Positions 33,671 through 42,573 of a DNA stretch of 64,000 nucleotides are shown piece by piece. A program made the position numbers and the translations under genes. The notes under the pieces were generated by a model. The model ran no database searches and was not told where the DNA came from. It saw nothing but the letters and a program-made list of their open reading frames with translations. The stretch is from Pseudomonas brassicacearum (lineage in GTDB: Bacteria; Pseudomonadota; Gammaproteobacteria; Pseudomonadales; Pseudomonadaceae), in contig NZ_MOBJ01000014.1 of NCBI RefSeq assembly GCF_003732225.1, positions 186,001 to 250,000 of the forward strand, written 5' to 3'. Each line of letters starts with the position of its first letter. Position 1 is the stretch's first letter.

Positions 33671-34504
33671 ATGTATTCACTTGAAGACTTGCTTCACCTG
33701 ATGAACCGGCTGCGGGATCCGCAGTTCGGCTGCCCGTGGGATATCAAGCAAACCTGGCAGACTATCGTCCCGCACACCCTGGAAGAAGCGTACGAAGTGG
33801 CCGACGCCATCGAGCGCGGCGACTTCGAGCATTTGCAGGGTGAGTTGGGTGATCTGCTGTTCCAGGTGGTGTATTACAGCCAACTGGCGCGGGAGGAGGG
33901 GCGTTTCGAGTTCGGCGGTGTGGTCGATAGCATCACCCGCAAACTGATTCGTCGTCACCCCCACGTATTCCCGACCGGTGATCTGTACGCGCCGCTGGAT
34001 ATCCCGCGGCTCAGTGAGGAGCAGGTTAAACAACGTTGGGAAGAGATCAAGGCCGAGGAACGGGCCGAGAAGTCCCAGGCACCGGAGCAGTTGTCCTTGC
34101 TGGATGATGTGCCAGCGGCGCTGCCTGCATTGTCCCGTTCGGCCAAGCTGCAAAAGCGTGCGGGGCAGGTGGGTTTCGACTGGCCGGACGCGTTGCCGGT
34201 GCTTGATAAGGTCCGCGAGGAGCTCGATGAAGTGCTCGAAGCCATGGCGGATAACGACTCGGCGGCCATCAGTGATGAGGTCGGCGATCTGCTGTTTTCC
34301 GTGGTCAACCTGGCGCGTCACCTGAAGGTCGATCCGGAAACCGCATTGCGCGGCGCCAACAGCAAGTTTGAAAGACGCTTCCGATTTATCGAACAGGCAT
34401 TGCGCGATACCGGTCGTCCCATAGAAGATTGCACCCTCGAAGAGTTGGACGCCTTGTGGGGCGAAGCCAAACGTCAGGAAAAGAATTTGCCCAGCTGCGG
34501 CTGA
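33671..34504 (+). CDS. mazG: Nucleoside triphosphate pyrophosphohydrolase MazG
   Basis: This 277-aa protein hydrolyses (d)NTPs to NMP and pyrophosphate, cleaning non-canonical nucleotides and modulating ppGpp-linked survival. It has two MazG domains. The first (about 7-110) has EEAYEVADAI and ELGDLLFQVVY, the EExxE/ExxD metal ligands. The second (about 170-265) has REELDEVLEAM and DEVGDLLFSVVNL. The linker SLLDDVPAALPALSRSAKLQ is typical. A GAAGAGATTGATAG ribosome binding site precedes ATG 33671. The neighbour relA fits the established relA-mazG linkage. Confidence 0.96.
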   Translation: MYSLEDLLHLMNRLRDPQFGCPWDIKQTWQTIVPHTLEEAYEVADAIERGDFEHLQGELGDLLFQVVYYSQLAREEGRFEFGGVVDSITRKLIRRHPHVFPTGDLYAPLDIPRLSEEQVKQRWEEIKAEERAEKSQAPEQLSLLDDVPAALPALSRSAKLQKRAGQVGFDWPDALPVLDKVREELDEVLEAMADNDSAAISDEVGDLLFSVVNLARHLKVDPETALRGANSKFERRFRFIEQALRDTGRPIEDCTLEELDALWGEAKRQEKNLPSCG

Positions 34505-34529
34505 GCTGTTGCCTAAGTGAGTAAGCACC

Positions 34530-35069
34530 ATGAGCCTTTCCCTTCGCGACCAGTTGCTCAAAGCAGGGCTGGTCAACCAAAAGCAGGCCAAACAGGTCGG
34601 CAAAGAAAAACAGAAGCAGCAACGTCTGGTCCATAAAGGTCAGATCGAACTCGATGACTCCCAGCAGCGTGCGGCCCAGGAGGCCATGGCCGAGAAGGTC
34701 AAGCGCGACCAGGAGCTCAATCGCCAGCAGCAGGAAAAGGCCGAGCAGAAGGCCCGCGCCGCTCAGGTCAAGCAATTGATCGAAGTCTCGCGCCTGCCGA
34801 AGCTGACCACCGAGGACTACTACAACTTCGTTGACGACAAGAAGGTCAAGCGCATCTCTGTCAACACCCTGATGCGCAACAAGCTCAGCAGCGGTTCCCT
34901 GGCGATCGTGCATCACGCTGGCGGCTACGAAGTGATTCCTCGTGAGGCGGCACTGAAGATCCAGGAGCGCGATCCACAGCGCATTGTGCAGCTGAACACC
35001 CAGACCGAAGAAGTCGATGCGGACGATCCGTACGCGGCCTATCAGATCCCTGACGATCTGATGTGGTAA
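34530..35069 (+). CDS. DUF2058 protein (YaiL family)
   Basis: A 179-aa cytoplasmic protein, strongly charged. The N-terminal half (about 15-85) is a Lys/Glu/Gln-rich coiled coil (KQAKQVGKEKQKQQRLVHKG). The C-terminal half has the conserved YYNFVDDKKVKRISV block and ends PDDLMW. Database names such as nucleoprotein/polynucleotide-associated enzyme are not backed by clear experiments. It lies 25 bases after mazG and ends in a strong terminator, so it likely closes the relA-mazG transcription unit. Confidence 0.88.
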   Translation: MSLSLRDQLLKAGLVNQKQAKQVGKEKQKQQRLVHKGQIELDDSQQRAAQEAMAEKVKRDQELNRQQQEKAEQKARAAQVKQLIEVSRLPKLTTEDYYNFVDDKKVKRISVNTLMRNKLSSGSLAIVHHAGGYEVIPREAALKIQERDPQRIVQLNTQTEEVDADDPYAAYQIPDDLMW

Positions 35070-35088
35070 GCCTTTAGAGGTTGCAACA

Positions 35089-35128
35089 ACGACAAACCCC
35101 GCGCTCATTGGCGGGGTTTGTCGTTTTC
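35089..35128 (+). terminator. Rho-independent terminator after the DUF2058 gene
   Basis: Fifteen-base perfect arms AACGACAAACCCCGC / GCGGGGTTTGTCGTT with an eight-base loop and a T tail. It could also serve the opposing 62-aa gene. Confidence 0.92.
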
Positions 35129-35138
35129 AATGCTGTCA

Positions 35139-35327
35139 TTACACGGAACGGGCGTCTCGTTGCTGTTCCAGATTTTCCAGTTCGGCCTTATAGCTGTGGG
35201 CATCACTCTCGGAGTGGAACATCCCCACCAGCATGTCTTGTTGATGTACGTCCCAGATCCGGATACCGGCGGCTACGCCTTCGTGGGACATATGTGAATC
35301 GTCGCGTTCAGTTACTTTTACAGTCAT
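35139..35327 (-). CDS. Small hypothetical protein
   Basis: A 62-aa cytoplasmic protein that I do not recognise. It is acidic and hydrophilic, beginning MTVKVTERDDSHMSHEGVAA, with RIWDVHQQDMLVGMF in the middle and a C-terminal helix (HSYKAELENLEQQR). A GGAG ribosome binding site stands eight bases before the ATG, and a good terminator lies at its 3' end, both supporting a real gene. It has no evident partner. Confidence 0.65.
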   Translation of the reverse strand: MTVKVTERDDSHMSHEGVAAGIRIWDVHQQDMLVGMFHSESDAHSYKAELENLEQQRDARSV

Positions 35328-35518
35328 CTGCTGGCTCCAATCTCAATTGATCTGCAGCAAGGCGTGTGCAGGCCTTTGTTATATATTTTGATAGCTTGCT
35401 AAGTAAATGCCTACGGTCGGTAATGATCTTTTGCAGAAATTGAAAAAATCCCGCAGCCCTTGCAGGCCGTGACATTCGGTCGCAGGGCGTTGAGTTTCAT
35501 GACAAAAGATTCATGTTT

Positions 35519-35592
35519 TGAGATCAAAGGATCGCAGCCTGCGGTAATGCACCTTCTTCTGTAGGAGCTGCCGCAGGCTGCGATCTTTTCAA
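35519..35592. repeat. Inverted repeat (family B, one arm truncated)
   Basis: The right arm is complete (TAGGAGCTGCCGCAGGCTGC to GATCTTTT). The left arm keeps GGATCGCAGCCTGCGG and then diverges (TAATGCACC). Confidence 0.85.
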
Positions 35593-35601
35593 TTCAAAGG
35601 C

Positions 35602-35630
35602 AAAAAAAAGCCCCGCATTCGCGAGGCTTC
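35602..35630 (-). terminator. Terminator of the DUF3108 gene
   Basis: On the minus strand AAGCCTCGC-GAAT-GCGGGGCTT, with one mismatch, is followed by eight T. It lies 16 bases after the stop. Confidence 0.85.
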
Positions 35631-35645
35631 TTCATTTCGATCCGC

Positions 35646-36359
35646 TTAGCTGCCTTTGACAGCCTTGCCGTCGACCGTACCGTCCTGGAGCATGATGTTG
35701 TACTCCTTGCCGTCGGTCTCGACCTGACGCAGGGCTACCAGGATGTAGCCCCAATCCTTGGCGAACCACATTTCGGTGATGCGCTTGTTCTGTGTCGGGT
35801 CGCGGACACGTTCGACCTTGATCGCATCGACCGAGCCGGCCTTGGTCTGGACTTTCTCTGGGCCGATCACGCGGAAATCGTAGGTGTCTGTGTCTTCACC
35901 TTCGACCACTTGATAGCTCATGCTTTTTTTGCCGGCTGCTACATCGCGCTGCAAGGCCAGTTGGTAAGTGGACTTGTCCAGCATGCCGGTGTTGAGTGGT
36001 ACCTTGACCGGATCACCGCGATCGGTACCGGTGACCATCTTGGTGGTCCAGTCGAAGTCGAGATTGACCTTCTTGGCTTTACCCAGCCCGCCGCGTTCGA
36101 AGCGATAGGACTGGGGCAGCAAGGCGTCCTTGTCCAGCTTCAGGGTGCTTTCCTCGGTCAGGCTGGCAACCAGCATGGAGGCCTTGAAATTCAAGGTCCA
36201 GGAGCCGTTGGCATTTTTCGACAGGCTGCGTTCGGCCGAGCCGCTCATCGGAAGCTGCTTCCAGTCGGCGGTGTAGCTGGCGGAGAACGGTTGAAGATCT
36301 GCCGCCTGCGCGAGGGGCAGGGCGAACAGAGCACAAGCGAAGAGCAGGGCGCGACGCAT
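35646..36359 (-). CDS. DUF3108 secreted protein
   Basis: A 237-aa periplasmic protein with a signal peptide cleaved near residue 19 (ALFALPLAQAADLQPF). The mature part is beta-rich, with the DUF3108 pattern: FSASYTADWKQLPMSGSAER, the LLPQSYRFERGG block and a C-terminal RITEMWFAKDWGYILV. The molecular function is unknown. It lies eight bases after purN on the same strand and ends in a terminator, so it is the last gene of a purM-purN-DUF3108 operon. Confidence 0.87.
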   Translation of the reverse strand: MRRALLFACALFALPLAQAADLQPFSASYTADWKQLPMSGSAERSLSKNANGSWTLNFKASMLVASLTEESTLKLDKDALLPQSYRFERGGLGKAKKVNLDFDWTTKMVTGTDRGDPVKVPLNTGMLDKSTYQLALQRDVAAGKKSMSYQVVEGEDTDTYDFRVIGPEKVQTKAGSVDAIKVERVRDPTQNKRITEMWFAKDWGYILVALRQVETDGKEYNIMLQDGTVDGKAVKGS

Positions 36360-36367
36360 AAAATCTC

Positions 36368-37030
36368 CTAGTTTCGAATCAAGTGACCGCTGGCCGCGAG
36401 TAACTGACCATCCAGTAAAGCACCCTGCTCGCCAAGGCTCAGTCGGCCCTCGGCAAACCAGCGTACGGCCATCGGGTAAATCTGGTGTTCGCGGGTGTGA
36501 ACCCGTTGCGCCAGACTCTGCGGCGTATCGTGCAACTCTACCGGTATTACTGCCTGTACGACCAGTGGTCCGCCATCGAGTTCCTCGGTGACGAAGTGCA
36601 CGCTGCAGCCATGTTCAGTGTCGCCAGCTTCCAGCGCTCGCTGATGAGTGTGTAACCCTTTGTATTTGGGTAGCAGCGAAGGATGGATATTGAGCAGGCG
36701 ACCCTGATAGTGACGGACGAAATCAGCGCTGAGAATACGCATGAATCCGGCCAGTACCACAAGCTTGGGTTGGAAGGCGTCGATCAATTCGATCAAGGCG
36801 GCATCGAAGGCCTCGCGACCTTCGAAAGCCTTGTGATCCAGAGTGCGGGTGTCGATACCCGCGTCCCTGGCGCGCTGAAGGCCGTAGGCATCAGCGCGGT
36901 TCGAGATCACCGCGCGAATGCGCGCAGGGTTGTCCGCGTTCTGCGCGTCGTCGATCAAGGCCTGCAAGTTACTGCCGGTGCCGGACAACAGCACCACAAC
37001 ATCACAGGTTGCGGGCATCTGCTCTTGCAT
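36368..37030 (-). CDS. purN: Phosphoribosylglycinamide formyltransferase PurN
   Basis: This enzyme transfers a formyl group from 10-formyl-THF to GAR, the third step of purine synthesis (220 aa). VVVLLSGTGSNLQALI is the phosphate-binding start. Catalytic Asn and His lie in LLNIHPSLLPKYKG. HFVTEELDGGPLVVQA holds the catalytic Asp. ATG 37030 overlaps the purM stop by one base (TGATG), which decides the start and implies coupled translation. Confidence 0.95.
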   Translation of the reverse strand: MQEQMPATCDVVVLLSGTGSNLQALIDDAQNADNPARIRAVISNRADAYGLQRARDAGIDTRTLDHKAFEGREAFDAALIELIDAFQPKLVVLAGFMRILSADFVRHYQGRLLNIHPSLLPKYKGLHTHQRALEAGDTEHGCSVHFVTEELDGGPLVVQAVIPVELHDTPQSLAQRVHTREHQIYPMAVRWFAEGRLSLGEQGALLDGQLLAASGHLIRN

Positions 37031-38088
37031 CAATGCGCCTTGAGGTTCTTCAGCTCAACTTGTGCCGCACCTTCGGCAGCGGTAGCGATCTGACCGATGA
37101 CCCAAGGCTGTTCGCCGGCTTCACGCAGTACGTTCAGCGCAGCTTCAACGTGCTCCTGGCCAACGCAGATCACCATGCCGACGCCGCAGTTCAGCACGCG
37201 GTGCATTTCGGTTTCGTCGACGTTGCCTTTCTCTTGCAGCCAGTCGAACACCGCCGGACGGGTCCAGCTCGCTACGTCAACCACGGCCTGAGCGCCTTTT
37301 GGCAGGACGCGAGGAATGTTGTCGAGCAGGCCGCCACCGGTGATGTGGGCCATGGCCTTGACTGCGCCAGTGTCTTTGATCAGCTTGAGCAACGGCTTGA
37401 CGTAGATACGGGTCGGCGCCATCAGCAGTTCGGTCAGCGGCTTGCCGTCGAGCTGGATGTTTTCGATGTCTGCACCGGACACTTCGATGATCTTGCGGAT
37501 CAGCGAGTAGCCGTTGGAGTGCGGGCCGGAAGACGGCAGGGCGAGCAGGGCATCGCCAGCAGCGACTTTCGAACCGTCGATGATTTCCGATTTCTCGACC
37601 ACGCCCACGCAGAAGCCGGCCAGGTCGTAGTCTTCGCCTTCGTACATGCCAGGCATTTCAGCGGTTTCGCCGCCAACCAGCGAGCAGCCGGACAGTTCGC
37701 AGCCAGCACCGATGCCGGTAACCACTTGGGCGGCGGTGTCGACGTTCAGTTTGCCGGTGGCGTAGTAGTCGAGGAAGAACAACGGCTCGGCACCGCAGAC
37801 CACCAGATCGTTGACGCACATGGCAACCAGGTCGATGCCGATGCTGTCGTGCTTGTTCAGGTTCAGAGCCAGGCGCAGTTTGGTGCCGACGCCGTCGGTG
37901 CCGGAAACCAGCACAGGCTGCTTGTAGCCAGCCGGGATTTCGCAGAGGGCGCCGAAACCGCCCAGGCCGCCCATGACTTCCGGGCGCGCAGTGCGCTTGG
38001 CGACGCTCTTGATGCGTTCGACCAATGCTTCACCGGCGTCGATGTCTACACCGGCGTCCTTGTAGCTCAGGGAGGGTTGCTTGCTCAT
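37030..38088 (-). CDS. purM: Phosphoribosylformylglycinamidine cyclo-ligase PurM
   Basis: AIR synthetase (352 aa) of purine biosynthesis, ATP-dependent ring closure of FGAM. The N terminus MSKQPSLSYKDAGVDIDAGE is the family start, with the GGFGALCEIP loop, then VSGTDGVGTKLRLAL, the nucleotide-binding DGVGTK motif, and HITGGGLLDNIPRVLP. ATG 38088 is chosen over a start 28 codons upstream because it matches the family start. It forms an operon with purN. Confidence 0.96.
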   Translation of the reverse strand: MSKQPSLSYKDAGVDIDAGEALVERIKSVAKRTARPEVMGGLGGFGALCEIPAGYKQPVLVSGTDGVGTKLRLALNLNKHDSIGIDLVAMCVNDLVVCGAEPLFFLDYYATGKLNVDTAAQVVTGIGAGCELSGCSLVGGETAEMPGMYEGEDYDLAGFCVGVVEKSEIIDGSKVAAGDALLALPSSGPHSNGYSLIRKIIEVSGADIENIQLDGKPLTELLMAPTRIYVKPLLKLIKDTGAVKAMAHITGGGLLDNIPRVLPKGAQAVVDVASWTRPAVFDWLQEKGNVDETEMHRVLNCGVGMVICVGQEHVEAALNVLREAGEQPWVIGQIATAAEGAAQVELKNLKAH

Positions 38089-38474
38089 GATCCAGGCCTT
38101 TAGGGGGGATTCAGGGGTAACGACCGAGTTCGGCGAGTACGCTGAAATACGTGTGGCGCGATTGCCGCGCAAGCATTTCAGAGTTCCCAGCCGTTGCCGG
38201 TCTACGAAGGCGCGCGATTTTATCAGGCTTGAGGGGCAGCGGCCATCCTCGGGCCGACGGGCAGGGGCATATCGCGTTAAAAAAAACCGAAAATGCCCAT
38301 GCTGGTGACGTCGCTCGTGGCTGTATAAGGTATAGCCGTTAACCGGCTATCGTTATGACAGGGTGAAAACTTCCATCGATCACGTGAATGTTTTGCGCAG
38401 GCCGGTGGTCACAGCCTTGCTCAAGTCTGTTCATGCGGTCTGTTCCAGCCGCTTTTTGTCGTCGGGAATCCTCT
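38089..38474. other. Divergent intergenic region, purM / DUF2066 gene
   Basis: 386 bases without a gene. A short A run (38280-38286) precedes the GCTGTATAAGGTATAGCC segment, which offers possible -10 elements for the rightward gene. No repeat, known operator or RNA gene is seen. Confidence 0.55.
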
Positions 38475-39530
38475 ATGCGTTTGTGTAAATTTCTGTTTGC
38501 AGGCTGTTTGTCGTTGGTCAGCCTGGCGGGTCATGCCCAAACCGTTAACGGTCTCTATCAAGTGCGCGAGCCGGTCAGCAGTCAGGCCCCGGAAGAGCGC
38601 GATCAGGCTACCCAGCGTGCGCTGGAAACCCTGGTGCTGCGCCTGACCGGTGACGCCAAGGCAGCACAAAACCCGGGGTTGGCGGCGATTCGCAAGGACC
38701 CGCAGCAGATTATCAGCCGATATGGCTACGACGCCGGACCGCCGGAAAGCCTGCAAGTCGACTTCGACCCGGTGAGTACCGATCGGGCGCTGCGTCAGGC
38801 CGGGCTCGCCTTGTGGGGCGCCAATCGACCGTCGATTCTCGGTTGGTGGCTGAACGATTCGGCTGAAGGCTCAAGTCTGGTTGGCGACGGTCAGGCCAGT
38901 GCCGCGCCGTTGCGGCGTGCGGCTCAGCATCGCGGTCTGCCATTGCGTTTGCCGCTGGGTGACCTGAACGAGCAGATCGTCGCCACTGCGCCGCATCTTG
39001 AAGGCAACGATCCGGCGCCGTTGCATGGGATTTCCGAACGCTACGGTGCGGATGCTTTGCTGGCCGTGCATGCGCATGAAGAGGGCGGTCAGTGGCAGGC
39101 CAAGTGGCATTTGTGGCTGGGTGACCAGCGTGAGCAAGGCAGCGCGCAAGGGGCTGACACGGCGGCCTTGGCCGATGCGGTATTGCTGGCAGTGAGTCAG
39201 CGTCTGGCGCCGCGTTTTGTTGCCAAGCCGGGGGCGTCCACTGAACAGCTGCTTGAGGTGCAAGGCATGAACCTGGAGCGTTACGCGGCGCTGGGGCATT
39301 TGCTGGAGCCATTTGGTGCGCGCCTGCAAAGTGTCGAGGGTGACCGGATCGTGTATCGAGTCAACGGCAGTGCCGATCAACTGCGAGCGCAGTTGAGTCT
39401 GGCGAAGTTGCAAGAAGTGTCAGCGGGTGCTGCGCCTGCGCCTGCGCCGGTTCAGCCTGCGGTTGGCGGTTCGACACCTGCGGTCGCCCCGGCACCCGCG
39501 CCAAAAGCGCAGCTGAGTTTTCGCTGGTAG
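38475..39530 (+). CDS. DUF2066 secreted protein
   Basis: A 351-aa protein with a signal peptide (MRLCKFLFAGCLSLVSLAGHA, cleaved near residue 21, quoted in part). The mature domain matches DUF2066: YQVREPVSSQAPEERDQATQ, ALETLVLRLTGD and IISRYGYDAGPPESLQVDFD. The C terminus is an Ala/Pro-rich tail (about 318-342) ending KAQLSFRW. The function is unknown. It lies 35 bases before the permease gene, so co-transcription is likely. ATG 38475 is used because longer starts would bury the signal peptide. Confidence 0.87.
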   Translation: MRLCKFLFAGCLSLVSLAGHAQTVNGLYQVREPVSSQAPEERDQATQRALETLVLRLTGDAKAAQNPGLAAIRKDPQQIISRYGYDAGPPESLQVDFDPVSTDRALRQAGLALWGANRPSILGWWLNDSAEGSSLVGDGQASAAPLRRAAQHRGLPLRLPLGDLNEQIVATAPHLEGNDPAPLHGISERYGADALLAVHAHEEGGQWQAKWHLWLGDQREQGSAQGADTAALADAVLLAVSQRLAPRFVAKPGASTEQLLEVQGMNLERYAALGHLLEPFGARLQSVEGDRIVYRVNGSADQLRAQLSLAKLQEVSAGAAPAPAPVQPAVGGSTPAVAPAPAPKAQLSFRW

Positions 39531-39565
39531 GTTTTTCTTTCCTTATATAAAAGCAGGAGTGGTTC

Positions 39566-40636
39566 ATGGCCGATACACGGCGTTGGGTTTGGCTTGGTGG
39601 GGTGGCCCTGCTGTGCGCGTTTGTCTACCTGTTGCATCCGATCCTCACGCCATTCCTGGTGGCGTTGTTGCTGGCCTATCTGTTCGACCCGCTGGTGGAT
39701 CGCCTGGAGAAACTCGGCCTGTCGCGCACCTGGGGGGTGGTCGCGGTGTTCGCGCTGTTCACCTTGGTCGTCATGACGCTGCTGCTGGTGTTGGTGCCGA
39801 TGCTCGCAAAACAGCTGTTTCGCTTGTATGAACTGGCGCCACAGATGCTCGACTGGTTGCAGCACACGGCGATGCCTTGGGCGCAGTCGAAACTCGGGTT
39901 GGCGGACGGCTTCTGGAAGTTCGACAAGGTCAAGGCCGCGATCAGCGAACATATGGGGCAGACCACGGACATCGTCGGTATTGTGCTCAGCCACGCCACG
40001 GCGTCAGGTCTGGCGTTGATCGGCTGGCTGGCCAATCTGGTGCTGATCCCGGTGGTGAGCTTTTACCTGTTGCGCGACTGGGACCTGATGATGGCGAAGC
40101 TGCGCAGCCTGTTGCCACGTAATCGCGAAGAGCAAGTGGTATCGCTGGCGGACGAGTGTCACGAGGTGCTTGGCGCATTTGTTCGTGGGCAGTTGCTGGT
40201 GATGCTGGCGTTGGGTGTGATCTACGCGGCCGGTCTGATGCTGGTCGGGTTGGAGCTGGGGCTGTTGATTGGTTTGATTGCCGGTCTGGCAGCGATCGTG
40301 CCGTACATGGGGTTTGTGATCGGGATCGGCGCGGCATTGATCGCCGGGTTGTTTCAGTTTGGTGGCGATCTGTATCCGATGATCGGGATTGTTGCGGTGT
40401 TCATGGTCGGTCAGGCATTGGAAGGTATGGTGCTGACGCCGTTGTTGGTGGGAGACCGAATTGGCCTGCATCCGGTGGCGGTGATCTTTGCGATCCTGGC
40501 GGGCGGTGAGTTGTTTGGCTTTACCGGGATCTTGCTGGCATTGCCGGTGGCTGCGGTGATTATGGTGCTGGTGCGCCATGTGCATGATTTGTATAAGGAT
40601 TCTGGAATGTACAGCGGTGCGGAAGATTCTGATTGA
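39566..40636 (+). CDS. PerM / AI-2E family transporter
   Basis: An inner-membrane protein of 356 aa with seven to eight helices. The N-terminal pair (about 8-45, WLGGVALLCAFVYLLHPILT) leads to the family motif FLVALLLAYLFDPLVDRLEK. The C-terminal block has AGLAAIVPYMGFVIG and ILAGGELFGFTGILLALPVA, typical of PerM. Members export AI-2 or act as ion/proton antiporters; the substrate here is unknown. A GC-rich hairpin (40665-40685) without a T run follows. Confidence 0.9.
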   Translation: MADTRRWVWLGGVALLCAFVYLLHPILTPFLVALLLAYLFDPLVDRLEKLGLSRTWGVVAVFALFTLVVMTLLLVLVPMLAKQLFRLYELAPQMLDWLQHTAMPWAQSKLGLADGFWKFDKVKAAISEHMGQTTDIVGIVLSHATASGLALIGWLANLVLIPVVSFYLLRDWDLMMAKLRSLLPRNREEQVVSLADECHEVLGAFVRGQLLVMLALGVIYAAGLMLVGLELGLLIGLIAGLAAIVPYMGFVIGIGAALIAGLFQFGGDLYPMIGIVAVFMVGQALEGMVLTPLLVGDRIGLHPVAVIFAILAGGELFGFTGILLALPVAAVIMVLVRHVHDLYKDSGMYSGAEDSD

Positions 40637-40664
40637 TCAGTGCCGTCGATTAAGCGCTCAAGGT

Positions 40665-40685
40665 TGCCCGGCGCGTTGCCGGGCA
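40665..40685 (+). terminator. Hairpin after the PerM gene
   Basis: TGCCCGGC-GCGTT-GCCGGGCA forms an 8-bp stem 29 bases after the stop. There is no T tract, so intrinsic termination is doubtful. Confidence 0.35.
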
Positions 40686-40869
40686 GGCCTGTAGAGCACT
40701 CCTGGCTGTCACATACGCCGTCAAACAAACCCCGCCGATACCCGCAAGTTAACGCAAACCTTTGATTTTGCTTATGGTCTGCTGCATTGTGCGGCCGGCG
40801 TCACGGGTATAAACTTTGCAAACTTTACACAGAGGCCACTAACGGTTCGTTTGGAACTGTTCAGTCAGC

Positions 40870-41574
40870 ATGAAACCGATTCAGCTGCCCCTAGGTGTGC
40901 GTCTGCGTGATGACGCTACCTTTATCAACTACTACCCCGGCGCCAATGCCGCTGCACTCGGCTATGTCGAGCGGCTGTGCGAAGCCGACGCCGGCTGGAC
41001 CGAAAGCCTGATCTATCTCTGGGGCAAGGACGGTGTAGGGCGTACGCATTTGCTGCAAGCCGCGTGCTTGCGCTTTGAGCAGTTGGGGGAGCCGGCGGTG
41101 TACCTGCCGTTGGCCGAGTTGCTGGATCGCGGTATCGAGATCCTCGACAACCTTGAACAGTACGAACTGGTCTGCCTGGATGACTTGCAGGCAGTGGCGG
41201 GGCGGGCTGATTGGGAAGAGGCGTTGTTCCACCTGTTCAATCGCCTGCGTGACAGTGGTCGGCGCCTGCTGATCGCCGCTTCAACCTCGCCACGCGAGTT
41301 GCCGGTAAAACTCGCTGACCTCAAATCCCGCTTGACCCTGGCGCTGATTTTTCAGATGCGGCCCCTGTCCGATGAAGACAAGTTGCGTGCATTGCAATTG
41401 CGCGCGTCGCGTCGCGGTCTGCACCTGACCGACGAAGTCGGGCATTTTATTTTGACTCGCGGTACTCGCAGCATGAGCGCTTTGTTCGAGCTGCTTGAGC
41501 GCCTCGATCAGGCCTCTTTGCAGGCTCAGCGCAAGCTGACGATCCCCTTCCTCAAAGAAACCCTGGGCTGGTAA
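40870..41574 (+). CDS. hda: DnaA regulatory inactivator Hda
   Basis: An AAA+ protein of 234 aa which, with the sliding clamp, drives hydrolysis of DnaA-bound ATP after replication starts. The N terminus KPIQLPLGVRL contains the clamp-binding motif (QLPLGV). The P loop is degenerate (GKDGVGRTHLL, about residues 51-61). Walker B is LVCLDDLQ, and sensor helices (STSPRELPVKLADLKSRL) follow. It is too short for DnaA and lacks the DnaA DNA-binding domain. It is relevant to the DnaA box seen in front of nrdA. Confidence 0.95.
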   Translation: MKPIQLPLGVRLRDDATFINYYPGANAAALGYVERLCEADAGWTESLIYLWGKDGVGRTHLLQAACLRFEQLGEPAVYLPLAELLDRGIEILDNLEQYELVCLDDLQAVAGRADWEEALFHLFNRLRDSGRRLLIAASTSPRELPVKLADLKSRLTLALIFQMRPLSDEDKLRALQLRASRRGLHLTDEVGHFILTRGTRSMSALFELLERLDQASLQAQRKLTIPFLKETLGW

Positions 41575-41787
41575 AACTGCGGCCTGCAGCGCGTTTTGGC
41601 ATATTTCAGACGTCAGAAAACCCGCTTCCGGAAAGGTATTCACGGCGCGTGCAGATTTAAAATGGGCTTAAGCGCTTAGATGTTAACGAGAAGCCGATAA
41701 GTCACATTTGGATCGATTGAATTTGCAAATGAGGGCGATAGAAGGCATAGTCTCGCCTTCTTTACAACTTCAGCCACGGTCGTGCCC

Positions 41788-42408
41788 ATGCTAAATCGCT
41801 TCGCACCCCTCGTGCCTCTCGCACTTGTCACCCTGCTTTTTGGTTGCGCGGTTCATTCCCCGGTCTCGCAACAAAACGATCAGCAGATTAAAAATTCAGC
41901 GACTGCCCAGTCTTCCGTTATTTACCAGGAAGAACTGGCGACCGAAAAAGAACTGGCCGATTTCGCTGGCCGCAAGCCTTACCAGCTTCCAGTTCTGGCC
42001 GACAGCATCCTCGAACGTGGTCTGTCCCTGGTTGGTACCCGTTACCGTATGGGCGGTACCTCTGAAGCCGGTTTCGATTGCAGCGGTTTCATCGGTTATC
42101 TGTTTCGTGAAGAGGCTGGCATGAACTTGCCACGCTCCACTCGCGAAATGATCAACGTGGATGCCCCGTTGGTTTCTCGCAACAACCTTAAGCCTGGCGA
42201 CTTGCTGTTCTTCGCTACCAATGGTCGTCGCGGTCGCGTCAGTCACGCCGGGATCTACCTGGGTGATGACCAGTTCATCCATTCCAGCAGCCGCCGCAGC
42301 GGTGGTGTCCGGGTCGATAACCTGGGCGACAGCTACTGGAGCAAGACCTTCATTGAAGCCAAGCGAGCACTCGCCATGGCGCCAACGACAGTCACGGCAC
42401 GCAAGTAA
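41788..42408 (+). CDS. NlpC/P60 family lipoprotein endopeptidase (first of a tandem pair)
   Basis: A 206-aa murein-hydrolase-type lipoprotein with lipobox LLFGC (Cys20). The NlpC/P60 domain (about 78-200) has catalytic Cys98 in GFDCSGF, His153 in RVSHAGIYLG and His165 in FIHSSS. The family cleaves gamma-D-glutamyl-meso-DAP bonds in peptidoglycan. A GTG at 41782 could add two residues. It is followed by a terminator and a paralogue; the catalytic triad is intact in both. Confidence 0.93.
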   Translation: MLNRFAPLVPLALVTLLFGCAVHSPVSQQNDQQIKNSATAQSSVIYQEELATEKELADFAGRKPYQLPVLADSILERGLSLVGTRYRMGGTSEAGFDCSGFIGYLFREEAGMNLPRSTREMINVDAPLVSRNNLKPGDLLFFATNGRRGRVSHAGIYLGDDQFIHSSSRRSGGVRVDNLGDSYWSKTFIEAKRALAMAPTTVTARK

Positions 42409-42492
42409 GCGGACTTTTTGTAAGGCTAACTTAAAGTCTTACTTGAAGTTTGGCGCGTAGCCGCTAGAATCCTGATCTATTGTTGACTAACT

Positions 42493-42526
42493 AACCGCGT
42501 AAGCCCTGCTTACGCGGTTTTGTTTT
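42493..42526 (+). terminator. Terminator between the two NlpC/P60 genes
   Basis: AACCGCGTAAG-CCCTG-CTTACGCGGTT with a TTGTTTT tail lies between the tandem paralogues, 48 bases before the second ATG. Confidence 0.88.
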
Positions 42527-42573
42527 CAGCCTCTCGGCAGAGAAAGCCGCAGCCAGATCAGGATGTTCTGTAC

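Larger units (their letters stand above)
35328..35645. other. Intergenic region with repeat and terminator
   Basis: 318 bases. The first 190 (AT-rich near 35380-35410) hold the presumed promoter of the 62-aa gene and no other recognisable feature. The rest is a family-B repeat (35519-35592) and the terminator of the DUF3108 gene. Confidence 0.6.
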
